A model generated the notes under the pieces. It saw nothing but the letters and a program-made list of their open reading frames with translations. It was not told the DNA's origin and ran no database searches. The position numbers were made by a program, and so were the translations under genes. Positions 34,201-41,898 of a DNA stretch of 64,000 bases are shown one piece after another; positions within the stretch are counted from its first letter, which is position 1; every line of letters starts with the position of its first letter. Source of the stretch: Actinomadura rupiterrae (GTDB lineage: Bacteria > Actinomycetota > Actinomycetes > Streptosporangiales > Streptosporangiaceae); the NCBI RefSeq assembly GCF_024172125.1, contig NZ_JAMZEA010000008.1, forward strand, positions 62,001 to 126,000. Direction: 5' to 3'.

Positions 34201-34227
34201 TAGAAACCCGGGGGTGTTTCAGGTCAA
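34201..34227 (-). promoter_or_regulatory. Promoter/operator box 1 (TTGACC-17-TCTATT with GAAAC/GTTTC dyad)
   Basis: On the minus strand this reads TTGACC, then a 17-bp spacer, then TCTATT, 40 bp before the propeller gene start. The spacer contains GAAAC-N8-GTTTC. It matches the box at 35035-35061 at 23 of 27 positions. Confidence 0.75.
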
Positions 34228-34372
34228 GACATGGGCGGCGCACCGGCCTCATCCGGCCAGTCCGGGCTCCGGCGCCAACCTCGTCCGCCGGTTCACGTCC
34301 GTCCCGCCGGGATCACCGGCAGGACGGACCGCGAGGCCGTCCGGGATCACCGGACGGCCCCGCTCGGACGGA

Positions 34373-34966
34373 TCAGCTGATGTTGACCTTCGGGCTGGTG
34401 AGGAAGTCGCCGGACACGGTTCCGGTCGGGCTGACCGCGCCGCAGCCGGAGGCCGAGAACGCGACGGGGGCGTTGACGAGGTGCCAGTAGCCCGTCCCGT
34501 TGTCGTAGTTGCCGGTCAGGTTCACCGGGCCGGTGGGGGCGGCGGTGACCACGCAGCCGGGCAGCGTCGTCGTGCTGAACGTCGCGCCGGCCTTGGGCAT
34601 GGTCGCCTGGACCTTCGGACCGACCGCGATCGCCAGCAGCGTCCACGCGCCGTTGGTGTGGTTGGTCTTCACGGTCGCGGTGCCGCCGAAGCTGTCCTTG
34701 CACGTGCCGCCGAACACCGGGTCGGAGGTGTTCACCGGGCCGTAGCCCGAACTCGGGGTGGTGAAGGTGAGCGAGGAGTTCGTGCAGCTCACCGAGAAGT
34801 TCAGCCCGGACAGCGTGCCGCTGAACTTGACGTTGGTGCTGGTGGCGGTGATGAAGGTGCTGGCCGGGGTGACCCCGGCGGCGTACGCCGGGCCGACGGT
34901 GAGGGCGACCAGGCCGGTCGTGGCGGCGGCAGCGGCCACGGCGGTGCTCAGGATTCGCGAGGGCAT
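34373..34966 (-). CDS. Small secreted beta-rich protein, unknown function
   Basis: 197 residues from ATG 34966. Signal peptide with AYA cleavage (VALTVGPAYAAGV). The mature part is Thr/Ser/Gly-rich with alternating beta strands (FITATSTNVKFSGTLSGLNF, GAWTLLAIAVGPKVQATMPK) and four Cys (VSCTN, GGTCKD, LPGCVV, SGCGAV), probably two disulfides. No family named. The promoter nearly duplicates that of the propeller gene, so both belong to one regulon. Confidence 0.75.
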   Translation of the reverse strand: MPSRILSTAVAAAAATTGLVALTVGPAYAAGVTPASTFITATSTNVKFSGTLSGLNFSVSCTNSSLTFTTPSSGYGPVNTSDPVFGGTCKDSFGGTATVKTNHTNGAWTLLAIAVGPKVQATMPKAGATFSTTTLPGCVVTAAPTGPVNLTGNYDNGTGYWHLVNAPVAFSASGCGAVSPTGTVSGDFLTSPKVNIS

Positions 34967-35034
34967 GTGCGGCGTCCTCTCTCGGGACGGGTGGGGTGGA
35001 TGCACCGGCCGGATGCGAGAGTTCTCAGAGCCAC

Positions 35035-35061
35035 TAGAAACCAAGCGGTGTTTCATGTCAA
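35035..35061 (-). promoter_or_regulatory. Promoter/operator box 2 (TTGACA-17-TCTAGT with GAAAC/GTTTC dyad)
   Basis: Minus strand: TTGACA, 17-bp spacer, TCTAGT, 69 bp before the start of the secreted protein gene. The spacer holds GAAAC-N8-GTTTC, like box 1. The TetR gene lies directly upstream (ends 35133). Confidence 0.75.
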
Positions 35062-35132
35062 CCTGAGTCAGGACCGGCGTCCGGATCCGGACGCCGGACA
35101 GCGACGGGGCGGGTCGGCCCGATTCGCCTCGG

Positions 35133-35873
35133 CTACTTGGCGACGGACTCCGGACGGGCGGGACCGGCGGCGTCCGGGGAGGAGGTGCTCGTGTCCATGT
35201 AGCGGGCCGCCTCGCGGCGTCCGACCAGCGGCATCAGCGCGAAGTAGGTGAGCTGCGGCAGCAGCTCGGGCAGCCGCGCCGTATCGCCCTTCTCGATGTG
35301 CGTGTAGATCGTGCTGTAGACGCCGCCGACAACGGCGTCCGCGACGACGGTCGGCACAGGGCTCTCGCCGGGTCCCGGCCCGGGCCCGGCGAAGAACGCC
35401 CGGAAGCGCTCCATGCACTCGGTCCGGGCGCGCCGGACGCGCGGCCCCGCCGCGTTCACCTCGACCATCGACATCCGCGCGAACGCCGGCGCGGCGGCCA
35501 GCATCGACAGCACCGTGCGCAGCGCGGCGCGGATGCCGTCCGGCCACGTCGGCTCCGCGCCGAACGCGCCGGACATCGCGGTCAGGACGATCGCCGTGCC
35601 GCGCTCGTAGGCGGCCAGGAAGCAGTCGTCCAGCTCGGTGAAGTGGGTGTAGAACGCCTTCTTCGTGACGCCCGCCGCCTCGGTGATCCGGCCGATGGTC
35701 GCGCCCGCGTACCCGCGCTCGGCGACGACCTGGACGAAGGCGTCGATCAGCCGGTCGCGCTGGATCGCGGCCACGGCCTCGGGGGCCAGGCCGTGCCGGC
35801 CGGGCTTGATGGCGCGGTCCGGCTCCAGTGCCGACCGGGTGCCGGGCAGGGGCGTCTCCGGGGGCTCGACCAT
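35133..35873 (-). CDS. TetR-family regulator
   Basis: 246 residues. HTH at about 40-90: QRDRLIDAFVQVVAERGYAG, ATIGRITEAAGVTKKAFYTH and FTELDDCFLAAYERG, the canonical TetR N-domain. Longer than usual, with a proline-rich N-terminus (EPPETPLPGTRSALEPDRAI). It lies between the FAAL-MmpL-esterase operon and the two secreted-protein genes and is the best local candidate to bind the GAAAC-N8-GTTTC boxes. Confidence 0.88.
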   Translation of the reverse strand: MVEPPETPLPGTRSALEPDRAIKPGRHGLAPEAVAAIQRDRLIDAFVQVVAERGYAGATIGRITEAAGVTKKAFYTHFTELDDCFLAAYERGTAIVLTAMSGAFGAEPTWPDGIRAALRTVLSMLAAAPAFARMSMVEVNAAGPRVRRARTECMERFRAFFAGPGPGPGESPVPTVVADAVVGGVYSTIYTHIEKGDTARLPELLPQLTYFALMPLVGRREAARYMDTSTSSPDAAGPARPESVAK

Positions 35874-35975
35874 GGCGTCCGCGTGCTCCTCCGCTCACGA
35901 TCCGTCGCGGACCACCCTACTTCCCGGAAAGCCCCCAGCCGAGCCCGAGCGGCGCACCTCACACCCGGGCAAAGG

Positions 35976-36010
35976 GGAAGGCGCACGGACGGGCCGTCCG
36001 TGCGCCTTCC
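35976..36010. terminator. Hairpin ending the FAAL-MmpL-esterase operon
   Basis: A 35-nt palindrome with 17-bp arms (GGAAGGCGCACGGACGG and its complement), 11 bp past the esterase stop on the minus strand, followed there by CCTTTG. Confidence 0.75.
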
Positions 36011-36020
36011 GCAACCGCGA

Positions 36021-37049
36021 TCAGCGAACCGGTTTCGCTCCGATCGCCTGCATCATCTGCGGCCACGCGAAGTGCATCTCGCGCTTCCAGTACGGCCAGG
36101 AGTGCCGTCCGGGCCCGTACATGTGCGCGGTGATGGGGATGTGCAGCCGCCGCGCCTGGTTCACGAAGTCCTGGACGGTCGGGTTGATGGCCTTCTCGCT
36201 CAGGTAGCCGATGTCCCACGGCGCGGTGCCGGGCTTGTCGTACGGGCCGGGCTCGCCGTTGCCCGCCGACACGTAGAACCTCGTCCCGCGGACGCTGGAC
36301 AGCAGCTTCACCGGGTCGTGCGCGTCCCAGTTGGCCTGGTCGATGCGCGGGTATCCCCAGATCGCGTACGGGTCGGTGCCGGGCCGCGTGTTGGTGTACA
36401 TCAGCAGCGACGGCACGCCGGGCAGGCTCATCGACAGGACGCCGCTGAAGCACGCCGCGTACTTGAACGCTCCAGGGAACCGTCCGGCATAGGTGCACGC
36501 ACCCTGCGCACCAGACGAGATGCCCATGACCGCGCGGGACGCGCCCGCGTGGTAGTTCCGCTCGACGAGCTGCCGGACCTCCTTCATATGGAAGTCCTCC
36601 CAGCGCGGCTTGCCGCCCTTCCCGTAGTTGAACCAGTTCGTGTACGACCCGTTCGCGCCCTCCGGCATCACCACGATCACGCCCCACTTGGACGCGATGC
36701 TCTGGATGTCGGTACTGCGCGTCCACGAAAGGTAGTTGTCGTTCCCGCCGTGGTAGGCGTACACGACCGGCCACGCCTTGCCGGAGCCGAACTTCCAGCC
36801 CTTCGGCAGCAGCACGCGGACGTTCCGCTTCGCCCCGAGCGCGGGCGAGTTCACCGTGAAGTCGAACGCGGTCCTCGACTTGTTGAGCCACTTGTACGAG
36901 GCGATCGACGCCCCGTCGTCGGCCTTCCTGAAGGACGCCGCCCCGGCCGTCCCGGTCACCGCGAGGGGCAGCAGCACCCCCGCGATCCCGGCGGCCGCGA
37001 CCGCCGCCGCTCTCCGTCTGACAACTCCGCGATACGACTCACGAGTCAT
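36021..37049 (-). CDS. Antigen 85-like secreted esterase/acyltransferase
   Basis: 342 residues. Basic start plus signal peptide (GIAGVLLPLAVTGTAGAASF). Esterase-D/Ag85-like alpha/beta hydrolase: WPVVYAYHGGNDNYLSW (oxyanion), HMKEVRQLVERNYHAGASRA, nucleophile G-I-S-S-G (Ser178), and C-terminal His316 (PGRHSWPYWKREM). In mycolate bacteria Ag85 enzymes transfer mycoloyl groups to trehalose or arabinogalactan. Here the start codon lies inside the MmpL gene (11-bp overlap), so it is translationally coupled to a lipid exporter. Transfer or hydrolysis of the exported acyl chain outside the membrane is the likely role. Confidence 0.8.
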   Translation of the reverse strand: MTRESYRGVVRRRAAAVAAAGIAGVLLPLAVTGTAGAASFRKADDGASIASYKWLNKSRTAFDFTVNSPALGAKRNVRVLLPKGWKFGSGKAWPVVYAYHGGNDNYLSWTRSTDIQSIASKWGVIVVMPEGANGSYTNWFNYGKGGKPRWEDFHMKEVRQLVERNYHAGASRAVMGISSGAQGACTYAGRFPGAFKYAACFSGVLSMSLPGVPSLLMYTNTRPGTDPYAIWGYPRIDQANWDAHDPVKLLSSVRGTRFYVSAGNGEPGPYDKPGTAPWDIGYLSEKAINPTVQDFVNQARRLHIPITAHMYGPGRHSWPYWKREMHFAWPQMMQAIGAKPVR

Positions 37050-39753
37050 CGCTCTCCTTCACGCTGCTCCAGCGCCACCCTGAACCATCGTGGTTGGGAA
37101 CTATCCCACGTTTCGGACCAGAGGAAGGCGTGCTCTCCGGTTCCGGCCGTCCGCCTTCCCACGGCCGCCAGGGGCCGTGCGTGGGGTCGGGCACCGGACC
37201 GTCCGGTACCGGAGGTGTGGGGTTGGATGCGGGATTCGTGGCGGAGGGCGAAGTCTGCGGGTAAGCCCCGTTCGCCGCGGGCGGCACGCTCGGCCTGCTC
37301 GGCGCGGGCGGCACGGGACGGACGGGCGGAGCGGCGGGAGCGCTCGGGGGTTGGTGGGGCGTGGCCTGCCAGTTGACCGCGATGGGAGACGTGGACGGCT
37401 GGACCGGGCCGGGGGTGTCGGGGAGGTCGTCGCGTTCGCGCAGGTCCAGGGCGGCGTGGAGGCCCGCCAGGAAGCCGGGCAGCCACCAGTTGCCGCGGCC
37501 CATGAACCGCATCGTCGCCGGGACGAGCAGGGAGCGGACGAGCACGGCGTCCACCGTGATGGCGACGAACATGCCGACGCCGATCAGCTTGACGACGGTG
37601 ATGCCCGCGGTGGCGAACCCGGCGATCACCACGAGGAACAGCAGCGCGGCGCTGGTGATGATCGAGCCGGTCTTCTGCATGCCGCGCGCGACCGCGAGCC
37701 GGTTGTCCTGGCTGCGGTCCCACTCCTCGCGGATGCGGGAGAGCAGGAAGACCTCGTAGTCCATGGACAGGCCGAACACGACGGCGAGGATGAGGATCAT
37801 CGAGGTCGCCTCGACGCTGCCGGTCGGCGTGAAGTCCAGGAACCCGGCGAGGTGGCCGTACTGGAAGCCCCAGACGATCGCGCCGAACGAGGCGCCGATG
37901 GACAGCACGTTCATCACGATCGCCTTGAGCGGCAGCACGATCGAGCCGAAGAACATGAACAGCAGCAGGAACGTCCCGACGGCGACGAACAGCGCCATCT
38001 TCGGCAGCGTCCGCATGAGGCTGGACATCAGGTCCATCTGCGCGGCGGTGTTGCCGCCGACGTAGATGTGCATCGGGACGCCGTCCTTGGCGAGGGACAT
38101 GCCCCTGATGGTCTTGACGAGGTTCTGGGCGTGCTCGTCCATCGGCTGGTACTTGTGCGTCACCGAGATCCGGACGCCGGGGTAGTCGCCCGCGTAGCCG
38201 GTGAACTGGGCGCCGGTCACGCCCGGCATCGCCATCAGCTTCTTGCGGAAGTCCTCCAGGAACGGCGGGATGTTGTCGCCCTTGCGCGACGGCGCCCAGT
38301 GCCGCGGGACGAGGTCGCCGGTCAGCACCACGTCGATCGGCTCGGCGGACTGGCTCGGGAACTCCTTCTGGACGGTCTGGACGACCGCGCGCGACGGACT
38401 GTCCTTCGGCAGCGCCCGCGCGTCCAGCGAACCGAACTGGACGTTCAGGAACGGTCCGAACATCACGCCGAGGACGACGAGCACGCCCGCGAAGTAGGGC
38501 AGCGGGTGCCTCATGACGTTCGTCCCGAGGCCGAACCAGAAGCCGGCGTCGGGGTCGCGGTCCGGCTTCGGGCGCCGCCAGGGCATCCGGCCGAACTCGA
38601 CCTTCGGGCCGAGCAGCGCGAGCATCGTCGGCAGCAGGACGGTCGCGCCGAACACCGCGACCATCACGGTCGCGATCCCGGCGAGGCCGATCGTCCGCAG
38701 GAACATCTGCGGGAACAGCAGCAGCCCGGCGAGCGCGGCGGACACGGTGATGCCGGAGACCATGATCGTCCGTCCGGCGGTGCCGAGGGTGCGGCCGAGC
38801 GCGGCGCGCACCACGGGCTTGAGCGCGCGCTTGTACTCCTTGCGGACGTCCCGCCGGCCCGAGCGCGGCAGCGACCGGTAGCCCCTCTTCGTGGCGCGGC
38901 GCGCGGCACGGGTGGCGCCCTGCTTCCAGGGTTTCCCGGGTGGCAGCCCGGCGGCGAGCTGGCCGCGTTCCATCTCCTCGCGGAACCGGCTGATCACGAA
39001 GAGCGAGTAGTCGATCGCGAGGCCGACGCCCATCATCGTGACGACTTCGAGCGCCATCGACGTGACGTCCGCGACGTAGGTCACCAGGTGCAGGACGGCG
39101 AGGCCGCCGATGATCGAGAACAGCGCGACCACCAGCGGCAGCAGCGACGCGGTGACCGCGCCGAACAGCAGCACGAGCAGCACGAACAGCGGGATCGCGG
39201 TGATCGTCTCGGCGTGCACGATGTCCGCGACGACCCGCTCGCCGAACTCGGTGCCGAGCGGGAACGCGCCGCCGAGCCGCGTATCGAGGCCAGGGGCCTT
39301 GAGGTGGTCCTTGACCGCGAGGTAGTTGGTGTTGCGGGTCGCGTCGTCCTTCCCGGCGACCTTGATCGAGACGATCGTCTGGTGCCGGTCGCGGGAGACG
39401 AAGCTGTCGGACCCCTTCGACCCCTCGAACGTGTAGTACGTGAGGAACTGGCTGACGTTCGCCTTGGGCAGCCGCGCGACCGTGCCGACGACCGCCGCCT
39501 CGAAGCGCGGGTCGTCCACCGTCATCCGGTCGCTCTTGTAGAGGACGAGGATGTCGGGGTTGGTCTGCCCGAAGTAGCTCTGCCCCAGCTTGGCGACCAG
39601 CGTCGAGGACGCCTTGGGGTCCTCGAACCCGCCCTGCTTGAACTTGGCGAGCACGCCGGCGCCCCACGCCGCGGCGAAGAAGCTGATCAGCAGGATCAGG
39701 ACAAGGCTGGTCCAGCGCTGCCGTTGGATGAGACGGCCCAGCCCCCCGAGCAT
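37039..39753 (-). CDS. MmpL-family RND lipid transporter
   Basis: 904 residues from ATG 39753. Two RND halves: N-terminal TM plus periplasmic loop, then GVGLAIDYSLFVISRFREEM (Asp248-Tyr249), and again VFGLSMDYEVFLLSRIREEW (Asp665-Tyr666). These paired Asp-Tyr sites drive proton coupling in MmpL3-type flippases. The TM region ends at about residue 770. The rest is a Pro-rich cytoplasmic tail (PSAPAAPPVRPVPPAPSRPS). It lies 40 bp after the FAAL gene and overlaps the Ag85-like gene, giving a load-export-transfer operon. Confidence 0.93.
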   Translation of the reverse strand: MLGGLGRLIQRQRWTSLVLILLISFFAAAWGAGVLAKFKQGGFEDPKASSTLVAKLGQSYFGQTNPDILVLYKSDRMTVDDPRFEAAVVGTVARLPKANVSQFLTYYTFEGSKGSDSFVSRDRHQTIVSIKVAGKDDATRNTNYLAVKDHLKAPGLDTRLGGAFPLGTEFGERVVADIVHAETITAIPLFVLLVLLFGAVTASLLPLVVALFSIIGGLAVLHLVTYVADVTSMALEVVTMMGVGLAIDYSLFVISRFREEMERGQLAAGLPPGKPWKQGATRAARRATKRGYRSLPRSGRRDVRKEYKRALKPVVRAALGRTLGTAGRTIMVSGITVSAALAGLLLFPQMFLRTIGLAGIATVMVAVFGATVLLPTMLALLGPKVEFGRMPWRRPKPDRDPDAGFWFGLGTNVMRHPLPYFAGVLVVLGVMFGPFLNVQFGSLDARALPKDSPSRAVVQTVQKEFPSQSAEPIDVVLTGDLVPRHWAPSRKGDNIPPFLEDFRKKLMAMPGVTGAQFTGYAGDYPGVRISVTHKYQPMDEHAQNLVKTIRGMSLAKDGVPMHIYVGGNTAAQMDLMSSLMRTLPKMALFVAVGTFLLLFMFFGSIVLPLKAIVMNVLSIGASFGAIVWGFQYGHLAGFLDFTPTGSVEATSMILILAVVFGLSMDYEVFLLSRIREEWDRSQDNRLAVARGMQKTGSIITSAALLFLVVIAGFATAGITVVKLIGVGMFVAITVDAVLVRSLLVPATMRFMGRGNWWLPGFLAGLHAALDLRERDDLPDTPGPVQPSTSPIAVNWQATPHQPPSAPAAPPVRPVPPAPSRPSVPPAANGAYPQTSPSATNPASNPTPPVPDGPVPDPTHGPWRPWEGGRPEPESTPSSGPKRGIVPNHDGSGWRWSSVKESDDS

Positions 39754-39793
39754 GATCCTCCCGATTCGTTCGTTCCGTCCGGCTTCCGGGAGG

Positions 39794-41602
39794 CTACCCG
39801 CGCGCGGCCGCCCGCGCGGCCAGCTTGGCCGCCGTGGTGCCGAGCTCACCGGCGAGGTAGCGCTGCCGGGTCGCGGCCCTGGCGATCTTGCCGGACGAGG
39901 TGCGCGACACGCCACCCGGTTCGATCAGGACGAACTCGTGCACGCGCATCTCGTGCTCGACGTTGACCGCGCTCCGCACCGCGCTCTCCACCTCGGCCAG
40001 GTCGAGCCGGGCCAGCGGGACGCGCCGGTTCCGCTCCGCGACGATCACCAGGTGCTCGGTCTCCTCGCCCGGCACGGCGAACGCGGCGACGTGGTCCTCG
40101 CGGACCGCCGGGTGCGCCTCCTGGGTGGTCAGCTCCACGTCCTGCGGGTAGTGGTTGCGGCCGTCCACGATGATCAGGTCCTTGATGCGGCCGGTCACGT
40201 ACAGCTCGCCCTCGTGCGCGATGCCGTAGTCGCCGGTCCTCATCCACCGCTCGGCGGGCAGGTCGCCGGGGTCGGTCAGCTGCCCGCCGAAGATCTCCTG
40301 GCTGCGCTCGGAGTTGCGCCAGTAGCCGGGCGCGGTGTTCGGGCCGTGCACCCAGATCTCGCCGACCACGCCGTCCGGCTGCTCGCGCCCGGTCTCGGGG
40401 TCGACGATCGCGACGTACTGGCCGACGGGCCGTCCGCAGGAGACCAGCGCGCTGGCGCTCTGCGCGTCCTCGGCGACCAGGACCGCGCGGCCCTGGGTCA
40501 GCGCCTCCCGGTCCACCGTGATCACCTTCGGCGGCTCGTCCTCGGCCGCCGCGGACACGAACACCGTCGCCTCCGCCAGGCCGTAGCCCGGGGCCTGCGC
40601 GCCGGGACGCAGCCCGACCGGCGCGAGCTTCTCGGCGAACGCCCGCAGCGTGGCCGGACGGATCGGCTCGGCGCCGTTCAGGCAGGTCACGAGGCCGGAC
40701 AGGTCCAGCCCCTCCATCTTCTGCGGCGTCGCGTGCGCCACGACGTACTCGTAGGCGAAGTTCGGCGCGGCCGTGTAGACGTTCTTGTTCGGACGCTCGG
40801 CGATCAGCCGCATCCACCGCATCGGGTTCATGATGAACGACATCGGCTCGGTGTAGACCGCGTGCGCGCCGTTCACCAGCGGCAGGCCCAGCGTCGCGAC
40901 CAGGCCCATGTCGTGGAACAGCGGCAGCCAGCTCACCAGCTCCGGCTCCGGCCGCTCCGGGTGCCAGCCCGCCCACAGCTGGCCGGCGTTCGCGGCGACG
41001 TTCCCGTGCGTGATCTCCACTCCGGCCGGACGCCGCGTCGAGCCGGACGTGTACTGGAGGTAGGCGAGGTCGTCGGGCTCGATCGGCTCATCCGTCCAGC
41101 GGTCGGCCAGGTCGAGGTCCACCTCCTCGGCGAACACGATCTCCTTCGGCCGCGGCACGTCGTGCTCGGCGAGGAACTTCTCCACCTGCGGCAGCGAGGC
41201 CCGGGACGTGACGACCACGGTCGGCTCGGAGTCGGCGTACGCGCCGATCAGCCGGTCCGCGTAGCCGGGCAGGTCCGGCGAGAACAGCGGGACCGCGACG
41301 ACGTGCGAGTACATCGCGCCGAGCATCGTCATCACGTAGTCGAGCTTCTGCGGCAGCAGCAGCGCGGCGCGGTCCCCCGGCTGCGCGACCTGGCGCAGGC
41401 GGACCGCCATCGCGCGGGCGCGGCGGTCGCTCTCCCCCCAGGTCAGCGTGGTCTTGGTGCCGGACGGGTCGGCGGAGTACTCCACGAACGTCCAGGCCGG
41501 GGCGTCCGGCTTCTCCTGCGCCCAGCGGGCCAGCCGCCGGACGAGCGGGACCCGGCCGGAGCCGCCGGGCGCGAGTTCGGGAAGCAGCGAGCCCAGTGCC
41601 AT
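39794..41602 (-). CDS. Long-chain fatty acyl-AMP ligase, FadD32-like
   Basis: 602 residues from ATG 41602 after GGGAG. ANL-superfamily motifs: YTSGSTRRPAGVE (about 184-195), SWLPLFHDMGL, PGYGLAEATVF, MRTGDYGIAHEGELYVTGR and C-terminal Lys (SSGKIARAA, about 572). QYTSGSTRRPAGV, LFHDMGL and the GRNHYPQDVE segment resemble FadD32 and other FAALs rather than CoA ligases. It would adenylate a long fatty acid and pass it to a PKS ACP, most likely the N-terminal ACP of the PKS at 22484-28918. First gene of the FAAL-MmpL-esterase operon. Confidence 0.9.
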   Translation of the reverse strand: MALGSLLPELAPGGSGRVPLVRRLARWAQEKPDAPAWTFVEYSADPSGTKTTLTWGESDRRARAMAVRLRQVAQPGDRAALLLPQKLDYVMTMLGAMYSHVVAVPLFSPDLPGYADRLIGAYADSEPTVVVTSRASLPQVEKFLAEHDVPRPKEIVFAEEVDLDLADRWTDEPIEPDDLAYLQYTSGSTRRPAGVEITHGNVAANAGQLWAGWHPERPEPELVSWLPLFHDMGLVATLGLPLVNGAHAVYTEPMSFIMNPMRWMRLIAERPNKNVYTAAPNFAYEYVVAHATPQKMEGLDLSGLVTCLNGAEPIRPATLRAFAEKLAPVGLRPGAQAPGYGLAEATVFVSAAAEDEPPKVITVDREALTQGRAVLVAEDAQSASALVSCGRPVGQYVAIVDPETGREQPDGVVGEIWVHGPNTAPGYWRNSERSQEIFGGQLTDPGDLPAERWMRTGDYGIAHEGELYVTGRIKDLIIVDGRNHYPQDVELTTQEAHPAVREDHVAAFAVPGEETEHLVIVAERNRRVPLARLDLAEVESAVRSAVNVEHEMRVHEFVLIEPGGVSRTSSGKIARAATRQRYLAGELGTTAAKLAARAAARG

Positions 41603-41681
41603 GGAACCAACTCCCGGGGGATGGGCCGGACGGCGGCCCGCGGGGGCCGGACGCCGTCGGCGGACGTGCGCGCCGCCCGGC

Positions 41682-41737
41682 GGAACGCCGGTGTGCTCGC
41701 GGGGGAACGCCGGTGGGGTCCCTGCGGAACTCCGGTG
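41682..41737. repeat. Three GGAACGCCGGTG direct repeats at exact 22-bp period
   Basis: Copies start at 41682, 41704 and 41726 (the third has one change, GGAACTCCGGTG). They sit 80-135 bp before the FAAL start. A 22-bp period is close to two helical turns, so a regulator would bind one face of the DNA. Confidence 0.75.
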
Positions 41738-41844
41738 TGTCGCGGCCGGGGGCGCCTGGGTGCGGCAAAGATCGTGCAGCGTGAAGCTACCGGATAGTAG
41801 CCGGGCCGGGCTTCCACCCCCGCGCACATTACCGCCCGGCGGCT

Positions 41845-41862
41845 TTGTCACTCGGGTGACAA
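41845..41862. promoter_or_regulatory. TTGTCA-N6-TGACAA palindrome upstream of the FAAL gene
   Basis: TTGTCA-CTCGGG-TGACAA has the same arms and spacing as the PKS/MFS site at 29035-29052. It lies 243 bp upstream of the FAAL start and 37 bp downstream of the stop of the surface-protein gene. Confidence 0.7.
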
Positions 41863-41898
41863 GCCTTCATCAGCCCTGACGCACGCGTCGCCCGCAGA

